DNA of 64,000 nucleotides, from contig CM053249.1 in assembly GCA_028583405.1 (NCBI GenBank), positions 35,540,628-35,604,627 of the forward strand, read 5' to 3'. The position numbers and the translations under genes were made by a program. Of the stretch, positions 10,116 to 22,272 are shown one piece after another. This DNA is from Pogonophryne albipinna (lineage: Eukaryota; Chordata; Actinopteri; Perciformes; Artedidraconidae). Within the stretch, counting starts at the first letter, position 1, and each line of letters opens with the position of its first letter. Below the pieces are notes generated by a model. It was given only the letters and a program-made list of their open reading frames with translations. It did not search any database and was not told the origin of the DNA.

Positions 10116-11047
10116 AGATAAGAGAAATGACTATTGTCTAAGTTGGCCAGTGAGTGTGTTAAAGAAAGAATGTTCTTAACAACACCATCCTATTTTGTTT
10201 AGAGCAGTGGTTTTCAACCCTTTTCATATCAAGGTCCATTATTTGTTCTGCATTTGAGCCACGGACCACCATTTGATGAGATTTAGACTCTCAGACCCAA
10301 GACTTAGAATATGTTGTTATCGTTGGATACGATTTTGTCCACAATTCCATGCTGTATTGATGGATTGGTTATAATAAACATACATACATACTGTATGTTA
10401 AATGGATAAACCCGCCTTCACTGCAAAAACTGCAGATCTAACCAAGTGTAATAATCTTATATTTAGATTCTAAATCTAGTTTGTCTTGATTTTAGTTTAA
10501 ATAGCTTATTTAGTGCTTTCTAAGGAAGATCTTTTGACTTAATTCAAGTAAATGTTACTTGCCTAGTCTTGATAAGCAACTTTGTCTTTATTTTAGTTAT
10601 GTTTAACTAGATACAAGGGACCTGTCTATAAAACATCCACTTCAAGGCTAAAAAGCCTTATTTTAAGCACTAGTATGGCAAGAAGAAAAAAAATGAATTT
10701 CAAGCATCAGCTCTGTGGTTAACATAAGTTATTTTCCCAGCTGGTAAAGACAGTAAAAGACACAATTCAAACAAGAATTAACATCTCTTTTAATGATAAT
10801 CACAAAATGAACTGATAATCATCATAACACACTCTCCTAAAGGATATGGACCAGAATAACTGATGATATGCATGACATTGACTCTTGAGAGGTGTGCAAT
10901 CTCTACTCTGTTACTGCCCTGGAACTGGTAACAAGGTGGGGGTCCCTGAGCAGTGAGGACACTGTTGGGAGGGGCTGCCAGCTACTCAGTACCCCCTCCC
11001 TCTTCCTTCAAGGAACGTCTCTTTCCCCTGTTATCTGGTCTCTTATT
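10116..11047. other. AT-rich DNA with an orphan hAT-like end
   Basis: At 10205 CAGTGGTTTTCAACCCTTTT looks like a hAT terminus, but no inverted partner was found within the next kilobase. I see no coding sequence. Confidence 0.4.
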
Positions 11048-11055
11048 ATCTATGG

Positions 11056-11627
11056 CAGTGGTTCTCAAATGGGGGTACGCGGACCCCTAGGGGTACGTTG
11101 GAGTACTGCAGGGGGTACGTGAGATTTATTTTTATGTTAATGAAAAAAAAAATATATACCAATTTTAGGAAATGTAACGAAGTTTGAGCAGTGTGGGTTT
11201 TATATTAACAGAGTTACACATATTTCAAAACGCGAAGTGTAATAACTGCAGTGGCTTTCCTGTCACTGAGAATAACAAAGATCCTCAGTGAAGCACAAGC
11301 CCATGTTTCTCACTATATTGTAAGTACAACTTATTAAAAAGATCAGTTCAATGCAACTAATGTCGTCTTAGTGTTATTGCATGATGTTAAAATTGGTTTG
11401 CCATGAATTTAGTGATGGATTGTAAATATTTGAAATGTAGCATTTAAGTGTTTCTTAGTTACAAGGTTGTTGTTTTAATAAATCAGACACCGATGGTGCA
11501 GCACTGTGCTGTACCTCTTTATATAGGCAATTCTTCCCTAACAAATTGTTTTTGTGCTGATCAGGGTACATGGCTGAATTTTTTTTTCAAAGGGGGTACA
11601 TTATTGAAAAAAGTTTGAGAATCACTG
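11056..11627. mobile_element. 572-bp hAT MITE with perfect 8-bp target duplication
   Basis: Left end CAGTGGTTCTCAAATGGGGG, right end GTTTGAGAATCACTG (reversed, CAGTGATTCTCAAAC). ATCTATGG flanks both sides (11048-11055 and 11628-11635). GGGGGTAC words occur near both ends. It has no coding capacity. Ends and duplication length place it in the hAT superfamily. Confidence 0.92.
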
Positions 11628-11635
11628 ATCTATGG

Positions 11636-13614
11636 CATAAACAATACTGGACAAAGAACAATATCTTAATTTCTGAGGTTGTGGTGCTTTTCATTTATCA
11701 CACCAAACTTGTTCAAACAATCCATGCTACATTACACATTTAAACATGAACAGCTTAACACACCAAGTATGGCTGAGCGATATGGATAACAAAAAAAATA
11801 TCACAATATCTTTGACTTGAATTTTCACACACTTCATCAGATGTGGACGACTATAACGATTACTCTCAGAGTGGTGTGTGTGCGAATTTGGCGCTTGCTG
11901 CATTATTTAATTATGCGAAGACCCGCCCCTACTCTGCTTCTCATTGGCCCTGAAAGAAGAAAAACCTGGAATGTGCATCCATGTGGTGTTTGTCATCTCT
12001 CATAAAGTCGGAAAATTAGTGACTTTATTTACAATGTGTTTGTCAGAAGAAATGGCATATTTTGGACATAGTTCGAATGGTGATTAATCATGATTAATTA
12101 ATTTTTAAGCTGTGATTAATCTTATTACATTTTTTAATCATTTGACAGCCCTAATAATAATGTAAGTTAACTCATAGTCTACTGAGACATTTGCCCACAG
12201 CTACATTTAGCTCCAGAAGACCCTTGGCATCTACCTGTGACTCTTCTTCAGGTGTTCTAGGACTCTTTAATAGTTTGTGAAAGCCTGACGAGTTTAAAGA
12301 TAGGTTTAGAGATTTTAAACAAAAGCTGGGTGTCCATATGAACATTGATTTGTCTCGGTGCATACAGGCCAATAAGACATCTCTTCCTGATGGTCCTAGT
12401 AGATAGCATAAGAACATTATACAACCCCTGTTTTTGACCAGTTTGTGCTAAACAGACTATAATTGTTTTAATTATCCTCTTGATTTGTTTGATTTGATTA
12501 GTTTGATAGTAGGAAGACACATTTTAATGATCAGCATGAACAAAAGGAAGCATCACAGCAATAAACACCTGTTTCAGAGTTCAGAGCTCTCTATTAGTTG
12601 TACCGTTGTCCTAAATTAATACAATCATATGTTCTACTCGACTAGACACACACCAGTGTTCTGTGCACATTCCTGTTGACTGCTGCCTTCTGTTTTATTT
12701 TTTACCTCTGAATGTATTCTGTAACCGGATGTTCACGACATTGTCGACACACTCGACTTCCTGTCTGTTTAGACGGTTTTTGTAGCATTAGCATGTAGCT
12801 AATATTATGTTTTGTGTACCTGAATATAAGGAGAAATTACACGTGGTGTTGCACACTAAACACACTGTTTTTAACCCTCACTTATTGACGCTGCAATACT
12901 ATTATTAGGGAATGTTTAAATGACCAACAGATATTAGAAGATTGTAAAACTAACATCAGAAAACGACAGGACGTGACTTGGACCCGCCCCCATCAACGTT
13001 AAGCCAATAGGAAAAGACTACAGATGATAATATGGGAAGCCAGTCTGTCTCTTTTCCAGCCGTCAATCACGGAGACTGGAGGGAGGGAGCGCACCCGGGC
13101 TGAGTCACTCACTGCACATGTTTTGTATCATTGTATCATTGTTTTATTAAACACTGTTATCTTGTGAATAAGCTTCCTGGACTCTTTTCAGCTAATCCTA
13201 CCTCAGGGCTAAAATACCCTACATATCACACACAGATTAACATTAAAGTTGACTTTGATTTTACTTTTGATATGGGTCCTATCCTTTAAACACCACACTT
13301 TCACCAGGAAAAGCAATGCTGTGAGAAAAGTAATAAAAAAGATCATATTGTGGCAAATCAGTTTTTCCGTCTTCTTTCCTAAATGATTCAAATTGATGAA
13401 GTCAGGGAGCACTGAGAACATGTTAGCACTGAACCCTCCACAGAGCTCAGTGGGAGAACACACTCACCTGACACACACTCACCTTTATTGTCCCAGATCA
13501 GCAGTAGTGATCCCCCTCACCCCCCCCCAAAATGCCTGGCACTGAACTTCAGGCTGCACCAGTGGAAAGCTATTGGAAGGGGGGTGGAAGTGGATGAGGG
13601 GCAGATGTTGGATT

Positions 13615-13616
<2 letters not shown>
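11636..13616. other. Non-coding DNA with one hAT-like end
   Basis: I recognise no gene. At about 12080-12152 a run of ATTAATCATGATTAATTAAT words ends in TTTGACAGCCCTA, which resembles a hAT right terminus (TAGGGCTGTCAAA reversed). The candidate left end near 11768 (TATGGCTGAGCGAT) pairs poorly and has no matching target duplication. Open frames at 12172-12520 on the minus strand have no recognisable domain. Confidence 0.4.
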
Positions 13617-13705
<89 letters not shown>

Positions 13706-13767
13706 AGATGTTTTGCTCTGTCTCAACTCTCAGAGGAACGTTCACTACCCCCCCCCCCCCCCGCCCC
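13617..13767. repeat. (GT)n microsatellite and nearby C-run
   Basis: An uninterrupted GT run of about 43 units (13617-13703), then unique sequence, then a C-rich run at 13748-13767. Predicted poly Cys-Val or Thr-His frames are artefacts. Confidence 0.97.
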
Positions 13768-14282
13768 CACTGTCGCTGCTGGCATCACCCGCGGTGACAA
13801 AGGCTCCATTGGCACCCTAGGGTGAAGGGTGGTGTGTGTGGAGGGGCTGGGGCTGAAGAGTGTGTGTGGGGGGCTACATGCACACACAATGCACAGTGCA
13901 CAAACTAAAAATAAACAGTGGGATGGATGAGGCTTAGACCCCAGAGACCGAGACACACACACACAGACACAACAAACACACACACACACTAATATTATCC
14001 TCTAACAATTTATCATCACTAGTTTTGCCTCTTCCTTAATAACGCTCAGTCTGTGAGTTAAGTGCAGTATTAGCTTTATTTCCCTAACATGCAAAATATT
14101 CATTGACTCCATTTAATTTGAGTCTAACATAAATGCTTATTATGCCTCTGAATCACAACTAAATTAAAGCAAGCTAATTATGGAGGGGGGAAAAAGTCAG
14201 CTGCATAATTATAATTTTAGGGAGACCCATATTACAAATCACCTACCTCTCAAACTTGTTTTCCCTTAACTCACACTGCAGT

Positions 14283-14313
<31 letters not shown>

Positions 14314-15766
14314 TTCTCTTCAGAATGGTTGATAGCAGAGAAAGAAATATGCGTGTGTGTGCGCACCTTTTTCATACCAGTGGAGGGCAGAATTACATTT
14401 CAAAAATTAGAAGCAGCGATTGTTGATTAGAATGCAGGAGGAAGAGGAGGAGGAGGAGGAGGTGAATAAAACATCTGAATATGATGGCTCTTTCCTCTTC
14501 TTTAACATCTTGTGTTTCTTTACTGGGGATAGACGCTGATGACAGACAGACAGAAATTCTCAAACCGAGCACACGTGAGTTCAAATGTTTTGACCGTTTT
14601 TTATTTTGCAGACTTACCTGTAGTAATGTAAGACATATCTTTGAGGGGTTTTAACCTAATTTGTGTTTACATTGCTTGGACGAAGTTCATTCATACATTA
14701 AAATATGGGGATCAACATTTAAAATACAGAATATGTGACATTTCTTAAACTTCAAGGACTTTAGGTAATTACCACAACATTCATACTTTTCTAATTGAAA
14801 TCATTTAGCTAACTGTTCATTTAGAATTTGTTTTAACACACTCCCTAATATAAAGCCTGGTGAAAAAAAAATACTCCTTTAATAATATTACTTATTTACT
14901 AAAGTAGTCAAATTGGAATATATTGTTAAAAAAAATTACTGCAATTTACCTATGAAACATCAATCACTTTAAATGTAATTGTATTCAAATTACACATTCA
15001 ACATTTCATTTTAATGGTTTGTGATTTGGCAACTTCCATATTTAGTTTTTACAAACTGACACGTCCCCTTGTAATTAAGTTCCCTTAAAGCGTGCCGAGC
15101 CTCCATTAGAAATATGGAGGTCATGAGTCTGAGTATTGCCACGTATTTCATCTGAATTGATTTATAAGAAAAAAAATCATTTCGGAATTATTTTGTAACC
15201 ACTGTGATGCTGATATAACTAACGTCATATGTAAATCATAGAGGAGTAGAAACAGACTTGAATAATGGACAGCAGAGCATGTTGGGATGTGCATTAGCAT
15301 TAGCAAAAGCTCGGGGTGCCGAGAGGCTATGGAACACATTATAAATAAGGTCATGCCTCACACAGGATCTCCGGTGTGCAGCCTCCTGGTGAATGTGTGA
15401 TTATCCTAATCCCACAGCTCCGCTACCCGATGCGGGGGGTACGAGAGATTCAGATGGTGATAAGAGAGAAGCCGTGTAAAAAAAAAGCTAAACTTTCACC
15501 CTGTCCTCCACACATCAGACCACTGCAGATGACTCCGGACAGAGAAGAGATCTATCAGTACATTAACTATAAGTAATTTAAAAATGTTAATAATTCTTTA
15601 TCCCGAGTAGTTTTTGAATCTGGTAGTTTTCCCCATTTGTTTCGATGTCCTTCCATTTAGTTACGTATTCCATATTACACCAGCATGCCACTGTTCTGAT
15701 TTGTGCTGCTGGAAACTCTGCACTGCCAATCCTCCTCTCCCTTTGGGTAGCTGCAGTGTCGCAAGC
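13768..15766. other. Non-coding DNA
   Basis: AT-rich unique-looking sequence with CA-rich stretches at 13951-13990 and a (CA)n run at 14283-14311. There is a short AGG run at about 14440-14461. I recognise no exon or element terminus. Confidence 0.5.
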
Positions 15767-16450
15767 CTAATCCTGGGCCTTTCCCCCCCCCCAAATAAAC
15801 CTTGAAATCCATTTATCCCATTCCATAAATGGACTTTGTGGAATAGGTATAGGTAGTGATTGGTAGAGGTACAGTAGCCTCAGCAGTATATTCATTTTAA
15901 CTATTTCAATCCTTGAACTAAGGTCTAAAGTCTGTATTGTCCACCTACATATATCCCTCTTGATATTCTGATTGATCTGCGTATAATTTGCATTGTATAA
16001 TTTGTCTAACCCTTTTGTGATGTTAATCCCTAAATATTTAATTGTATCCATGTCCCATCTAATTCTGTATTTCTCTTTGATCTCTGGTGTTGGTGTGTAG
16101 TTTAGTGCTAAAATCAGTGTCTTTGTCACGTTTAGTTTGTACCCTGAGTATTGTCCATATTCCTCCAGTAAATCCATCAGTATAGGGAAGCCCACGTCTG
16201 GTTGCCCCATGTATGCTATCAAGTCGTCCGCAAATAGTCCCAATTTGTGTTCTAAACCTCCTGCCTCAACCCCCTTTATATTCTGGTTCTGCCTAATTGC
16301 TTGGGCCAATGGTTCGATGAAGATATCAAAAGTGTTGGGGAGAGACAGCAGCCCTGTCTAGTCGACCTCTCTAATTTAATCCGATCCGTCAGACTACCGT
16401 TCACTTTCACTCTTGCTGTTGGTTCATGATACAATGATTTCAGATTCCCC
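15767..16450 (-). pseudogene. L1-clade LINE reverse transcriptase fragment
   Basis: On the minus strand the reading starts with [11 protein letters not shown] (the L1 box ahead of the active site) near 16350. It shifts frame by one base at about 16330, then continues [26 protein letters not shown] (FADD catalytic box) and YKLNVTKTLIL, then IKYLGINITKGLDKLYNANY and FIWGGGKA. This is the central and C-terminal part of an L1-type RT. The endonuclease, most of the fingers and the 3' end are absent. It is an isolated, dead fragment in the opposite orientation to the L2 copies. Confidence 0.88.
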
Positions 16451-16831
16451 TTCTAAACACTGCCGGTGTAGATTGTCCCGGTCAGAGCCATCTCTCCTCC
16501 TCGCAGCAAACAGACAGGGTGAACAGAGATGCACCAAACATTGAGGTTTCAGCCACTAAATTGTCTCTTCCGCCCCACCCGCTCAGTCTCTTCCACTTTA
16601 ACGTGAAGCCTTTTTGGCTATTCAATCTGCATTGGTGACATCACCAGCACCGCAGGGGAGCCTCTCCTCTTACTTCTGATTGGATAATCTGCTAGCAAAT
16701 AGCAGAGAAACACTCGGTCGCATGGTAATAGATAGAATATGCCAATCAAATTAAGAGTGGCGTGTCAGTTTGGACAGTGAGGAAAGTGATCCGCTGTTGG
16801 TGCAGAGCGGCCAGGCCTCCTTCCAGAGGTC
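16451..16831. other. Non-coding DNA
   Basis: I see no recognisable gene or element end in these 380 bp before the minisatellite. Confidence 0.5.
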
Positions 16832-17466
16832 AGAGACATTCAGAGACACGTTCAGAGACACGTTTAGAGACGTTCAGAGACACGTTCAGAGACATTCAGA
16901 GACACGTTCAGAGACACGTTCAGAGACATTCAGAGACACGTTCAGAGACATTCAGAGACACGTTCAGAGACATGTTCAGAGACACGTTCAGAGACATTCA
17001 GAGACAAGTTCAGAGACACGTTCAGAGACACGTTCAGAGACACGTTCAGAGACATTCAGAGACACGTTCAGAGACACGTTCAGAGACACGTTCAGAGACA
17101 TTCAGAGACACGTTCAGAGAAACGTTCAGAGACATTCAGAGACACGTTCAGAGACACGTTCAGAGAACGTTCAGAGACACATTCAGAGACATTCAGAGAC
17201 ACATTCAGAGACACATTCAGACACATGTTCAGAGACACGTTCAGAGACGTTCAGAGAAATTCAGAGACACGTTCAGAGACACGTTCAGAGACACGTTCAG
17301 AGACACGTTCAGAGACATTCAGAGACATTCAGAGACACGTTCAGAGACACATTCAGAGACATTCAGAGACACATTCAGAGACACGTTCAGAGACATTCAG
17401 AGACACGTTCAGAGACATTCAGAGACATTCAGAGACACGTTCAGAGACATTCAGAGACACGTTCAG
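16832..17466 (+). repeat. Minisatellite of mixed 12- and 10-bp units
   Basis: About 630 bp made of two unit types, GACACGTTCAGA (12 bp) and GACATTCAGA (10 bp), with a few variants such as GACAAGTTCAGA and GACACATTCAGA. Because no unit contains a stop in any forward frame, open frames of up to 271 codons cross the array and would encode repeats of RDTFRDIQRHVQRH type. The 10-bp units change frame, so the three frames carry permuted versions of the same peptide. I see no start context, splice signal or neighbouring coding sequence to support expression. I treat it as non-coding tandem DNA. Confidence 0.93.
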
Positions 17467-18817
17467 GTGAATTACATGTATTCTTTTATTTTATGTATTA
17501 TATTTAGAATTACTGCTCAGAGTTATTTAAGACTCAATGAAAAGAGTTTCCATAGTGAACATTGTTTTAGATTGTGAAACGTCAACATCTTTCTGATAGA
17601 GCAACAGGATGCAAGGACACATCAAAAAGGAGCCACATCTCCACAAAAATCCGCACAAAAATCCTTAAACGGAATACAAATAAATTGGTGTCAGGTGGAA
17701 TATTGTATTTTGAGGTATCCCTGGATAACAGCCGTGAACTTGAGCATGATCCGGTGTAAGGGAGGTGCAGTTTAAGAGTCTAGCCGCAGGCCTGAAATGA
17801 GTATCCTCTCCTCAGCAATAAAGACATTCTCTCACCTCTTCACTTTCATCTCTGCAGCAATTAGATAATGTGATCAGTCTGCTCAGAGAGGAGGGACGCC
17901 TCGTCCGTTTACTAGAGACAAGTCCACCCTTCCGTGGACATTGCTTCCTGCAGATCAAAAGCTAGCTGCTGATGAGGAAACAGAGGAGACTCCTCTTTCC
18001 TTTCCTCATTCTGCAGCGCCTCGGAGCGGCCTCCTGCACCTGCCAGGCACTTTGTGTTCTGCTCTTATCTGTCACTGGTGAATGGATGATGCCACCGAGG
18101 CTTATTTATATGAATATGACAGCATTTCTAAAGACAATGCCATCTGTCAAACAGTAATTGAAGAACTGCCTTCTCAAATAAGAAGAGAATCCCTCCTAAC
18201 TCCTTTGAAGCGCTTCTTTATGAACCCAGCAGCCAAACAAACACTGATTTTAGATTTTTATGACATCAGCAAAACGAAGTTAATTATTTGGAATAGAGGA
18301 GCTTTTTCATTTTCGATGCTTCTGCCGAGACGTTGATGGCGGCGAGGAGATGATACATGGTGCATCTCTCCGAACGTGATCCTCGCTGGGGACGTATGAT
18401 GACTAATCTCCAGACTCCGTACGGCGCGGGCTCATTAGAAATGCGTTAAGCTCACCGGTTGGGTTTGCTCCTTCAAAGGCAGGGGAGGAGGTTGTATTGT
18501 TGCTCCGAGGCACGTGAAAAATAGCAGGAGTGACAGATGAGTTGTGGAACGTGGATGGAAGGAGACAGGCAGCAAAATGGAAAGGGAGGATCTGTAGTCC
18601 GGCTATTTTAATGGAGAACAGAGAAATGATTTTTCAGACTGACACTTCAAGTTGGTTTGTTAATTTATCTGAGGTGCTCAGACAAGCAGACATGAATAGA
18701 AACATTGAGATGACACTGGAGTGAGAGAGGAGCAGCGACTCCTCCATTCAACACACACCTACAGTACAGACCTAAAACTAAATCATTTTATAGTCCTACT
18801 GTAATTAAAGAGCACTC
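17467..18817. other. Non-coding DNA, possible conserved stretch
   Basis: No recognised exon. The part at about 18080-18340 has TGTCAAACAGTAATTGAAG and GAAGTTAATTATTTGG, homeodomain- and Meis-like words, within low-repeat sequence. That would fit a conserved regulatory element but is not evidence on its own. An open frame there (18082-18336) has no domain. Confidence 0.3.
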
Positions 18818-18842
18818 TATATTCAACCCAGTCTCATGGCAT

Positions 18843-19011
18843 TTCGTGTTCACTAACACGATTTTTTAATCTATTGATTCGTGTTCACCAACACGATTTT
18901 CCCCTTTTTTTCGTGTTGCACAGCACGATTTTAAAAGCAATGTATTTCTACTGGTAATGTGTTTCGTGCCTGCAGCACGTCTTTTTCTCCGGTCGGGTCG
19001 TGGAAGACCGG
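18843..19011. repeat. Array of short palindromes in left end of element H
   Basis: Four related imperfect palindromes share the plan TTCGTG...CACGA followed by T-rich DNA. Sites 18843-18861 and 18878-18896 have a TCGTGTT/AACACGA stem around a 4-base loop. Site 18910-18928 has a TCGTG/CACGA stem and site 18963-18980 a CGTGC/GCACG stem. A fifth inverted pair, CCGGTC...GACCGG, follows at 18989-19011. Their position at the terminus suggests transposase binding sites, which is inference. Confidence 0.75.
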
Positions 19012-19724
19012 AAGCTGTGTGGTTCATAAAAACATGTTCTTACTCAATATCAAGCCACAATTATTGCTTTTATTTTAAATCGTATAATTTCGGACTTTTT
19101 TTTCTGTGAGGAAAATAAATGGGGCTCAGAGCCTCAGGATACTGAAATCTGTATTTTTAAATCTTTTTTCCTTCTAATTTGTTATTCTTTTCAAAATAAC
19201 ACACTGTTATTTACTCACTAATAACACACAATTATTCTTGCTTTATTTATTGGTTTAATTCCATAATCTCTGGCTTTTTTGGCGTCCATCAGGAGCTGAA
19301 TTTCAAAATAAAATAACCGGAAACAGACGTAGGCCTATAAGGGACATTTCGATCATCATTGCGATTGTCAACATTTCTGAGTTTAGGATGGCCGAAGACA
19401 CTACACTACCCATAATCCCCAGCTATCGTTTAGGACTACAGTCCCCGTGATTAATCCTCAAACTTTGGGATTGGATGTTGGAGTGGAAATGCGCCAAGGT
19501 TACGCCGAGCGTCAAACAGCTGTTTGAAATGGAACGAAACCACGCCAGACTATCCAAAACTGGAATCGAACGCCCCCCCCCCCAGAACTACACATGCTGG
19601 CTATTGTGTTTCGCAAAATGTTCTATGGGACGTCTCTACTGAACGTTTTCGTTTTTCCCACAATTAGAAGTTGCCAGTATTAAACACATTGGTGTTATCA
19701 AATGTAAAACATATAATTAATAAA

Positions 19725-19915
19725 TGAGTGAAAATCGCAGCATTAATATATACTCACATGACAGCTCATTGTTACTTTGTAATTCTATTCCACTATAATT
19801 CAGAGGTTAACCTGGTATTTTTACTCCACTACATTTATTTGAGTTACTTTCTGATTAATGATGTGAAATATAAACAACCCTTAAAGCAGACTTTAGTTAC
19901 ACCTGAGTAAAATTC
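19725..19915. mobile_element. MITE family J fragment inside element H
   Basis: Matches about 22360-22515 of the family J copy: shared words include TTTTTACTCCACTA, GATGTGAAATATAA and AGACTTTAGTT. It has no terminal repeats and is probably an insertion into element H or a retained internal piece. Confidence 0.6.
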
Positions 19916-20100
19916 AGGGAAGGTGATTGTCAAGTGCCAACAATCAGGAGAGATATTTGATAGTTGGTGCTTGAGAAGACTAAACATTTATCTGCAATTG
20001 ACATTAATGGAAACGAGTAATAAAGTATATTCATTACTCGTTATTCTCTACTAATAGTTAATTCAAGACTGTATATTATGGCTATTTTGCACATCCCTTT

Positions 20101-20205
20101 CAAGATTTCAAGATTTTCTAAGGTTTATTGACATATCATATACACAACTACGGTGTAGTTATGCAATAAATGAAAAACTTGGGTCACAGGTTCCTCAACA
20201 GTGCA
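20101..20205 (-). mobile_element. LINE 3'-tail-like fragment (antisense)
   Basis: CAAGATTTCAAGATTTTCTA, then AGGTTTATTGACAT, CACAACTACGGTGTAG and CACAGGTTCCTCA resemble a common antisense 3' LINE tail in fish (TCAAG..CTTTATTGTCAT...). It has no coding part. The assignment is from memory. Confidence 0.35.
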
Positions 20206-21677
20206 TTACAAGACATCTATCAATATGTGTGTACCTCCACCATTAAACTGTCATATTCTGCACATTTCATATTCTATCTACATACATAAGAGTATAATTA
20301 ATGTGTATAATATCAGTTAAAATAAGTGCTTCAACATAGTTAACATTGCAGGAAAGCAATATATTAGACGTTAAGTACTTTGTCAGGCTTAATATTTATC
20401 TGTAGATGGATACCCCCAACGTTTTTTTATTATTTAAAAGAAGACCTTAATCTGTTATTTAATGTTTAAATAAAGGTTAATTCGTTTGTCTGTTTTGCAC
20501 ATCCTCCTATTAATATCTTTGTACATCCTGTACTAAACTGTTTTATTGTAGAGATCACTTATAGTATCTTCTTGATTTTTTATATTCAATATTTCTATCA
20601 CAGACCTTCTACTTTCCCCCTATGAAAGTATGTACTCTTAATATTTTTTTAATCAAATATAACACATAAAAACAATCATTCAATAACGTGCTTTAACCAC
20701 TAGGAGGTGCACACAAGGTACACACAGTCATAATAACTTTGTATTATTAGTGTAGGACACTTATGTATGTACAACATCTGAAGATGTGTAGTTTTATTCA
20801 TGTTTTCACATAATTTTACAGCATATTGCTATACTATTTCAGACTCAGTATTTACATTCTTATATTCAAAGAAAATCAGTAATATCTTTAAAAACTACAA
20901 GTCCTTTTATATCAGCTGTGCACCGTTATGGTGTAAATATAACCTATCTATGAATTAGATCAAATGTAAAAGTCAGCCGAATTAGTGTTGATACTGCAAG
21001 GAGACGTATTGTGTGAAGAGAAATTGAAGATGTTGTTTAATTGTTGATATATGATTTATGATCCACGTCAAGTATTCAGTTTCGGCAGCATTTCTTCAGT
21101 TTTTCCAAAGGTCTTCTCATCAGGGCTCTATAATTTAAGAACTACGGCAGATCTGTAATATGTAATGCAGCCGAACCGTGTATTACAATGCCGTTATGTG
21201 ATGACTTTCAAAGAGAAAAGCAAGAGCACTCGGAATTAAGTATTATTTTATTCTTTTAAAATGTTTTCCGGATTTCATATAATATAAACACCAAATCCCA
21301 GCATGCATTGCGGCTAAAACATCCAATCAGCAAGCTTAAACCATAGCTGAGGATCTTGGGTAATCGCTCGAAATGCCTGCGTCTGTTTCCGGTTATTTTT
21401 ATTTTGAAATTCAGTTCCTGACGGACGCCAAAAAAAAACAGCAAGGATAATTGTGTGTTATTGGTGAGTAAATAACAGTGTGTTATTTAGAAAAGAATAA
21501 CAAATTAGAAGGAAAAAAAGATTAAAAGAAATACAGATTTCAGTATCCTGAGGCTCTGAGCCCCATTTATTTTCCTCACAGACGGCAACAAAAGTCCGAT
21601 ATTATACGATTTAAAATAAAAGCAATAATTGTGGCTTGATATTGAGTAAGAACATGTTTTTATGAACCACACAGCTT

Positions 21678-21845
21678 CCGGTCTTCCACGACCCGACCGG
21701 AGAAAAAGACGTGCTGCAGGCACGAAACACATTACCAGTAGAAATACATTGCTTTTAAAATCGTGCTGTGCAACACGAAAAAAAGGGGAAAATCGTGTTG
21801 GTGAACACGAATCAATAGATTAAAAATCGTGTTGGTGAACACGAA
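21678..21845. repeat. Array of short palindromes in right end of element H
   Basis: Mirror copy of the left array: 21678-21700 (CCGGTC...GACCGG), 21709-21726, 21761-21779, 21793-21811 and 21827-21845. Spacing is nearly the same as on the left, and the outermost site here has an intact loop (CACC on the complementary strand) where the left copy has CACT. Confidence 0.75.
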
Positions 21846-21871
21846 ATGCCATGAGACTGGGTTGGTATATT

Positions 21872-22272
21872 ACATGTTACTTGTTAGACGTATATCTTTT
21901 TTTATACAATATTTTGATTTGTTGCTACTTTGTACTCCGTATATCTTTTTTTTCCTTCACAACAGAGCATTAACAAGTCTAAAAAAAATACATTTGTAAC
22001 CTTCATCGTCTTACTGACAATGACACAGACTTACAAAATAAAGCTAAAACCAAAGGAGCCGCAGACCATGAGCTACGAGCTTCATTAGCTTGTTCGTTAG
22101 CCTTTTGAGCTAGCGAACAAGCTAACGAACAAGCTAGCGAACAAGCTAGCGAACAAGCTAACGAAGCTCATCTTCAAGCATTTCCTGCTCCTTGGTTTAT
22201 TTTCTTTGTTTTATTTTTTCAGTACAAAAACATCATTTTATAATTGTGTCTATTCAGCTACCGGCAGAAGTG
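21872..22272. other. AT-rich DNA with a 12-bp tandem repeat
   Basis: Unique-looking AT-rich sequence apart from the tandem repeat at 22085-22170, listed separately. I see no gene. Confidence 0.5.
22085..22170. repeat. Tandem GAACAAGCTARC 12-mers with inverted partner
   Basis: About five units of GAACAAGCTAGC / GAACAAGCTAAC run from 22116 to 22162. They are preceded at about 22087-22103 by the inverse GCTTGTTCGTTAGC. The block can therefore form a cruciform with a choice of partners. Confidence 0.85.

Larger units (their letters stand above)
18824..21864. mobile_element. Long-terminal-inverted-repeat element, family H
   Basis: A 3.04-kb unit bounded by CAACCCAGTCTCATGGC (18824-18840) and its exact inverse (21848-21864). 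The inverted similarity continues inward for at least 500 bp on each side (to about 19365 and 21358) and weakly further. TATATT occurs directly outside the left end (18818-18823) and one base outside the right end (21866-21871), which may be the target duplication. No transposase is present: the interior holds a MITE fragment (19725-19915) and a LINE-tail-like piece (20101-20205), so it is non-autonomous. I cannot place it in a superfamily from the sequence alone. Confidence 0.85.

Noticed and set aside
10205..10260. Complete hAT MITE starting CAGTGGTTTTCAACC
   Set aside because: No inverted partner or target duplication found downstream.
11768..12152. Complete hAT MITE between TATGGCTGAGCGAT and TTTGACAGCCCTA
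   Set aside because: Ends pair poorly and flanks do not match. Only the right end resembles a hAT terminus.
16762..17577. 271-codon open frame of RDTFRD-type repeats as a novel repeat protein
   Set aside because: It is open only because the tandem units lack stops in every forward frame. The 10-bp units shift frame and no upstream or downstream coding context is visible.
18082..18336. 84-codon open frame as a host exon
   Set aside because: No domain, no clear splice sites and no neighbouring exons. Kept only as a possible conserved stretch.
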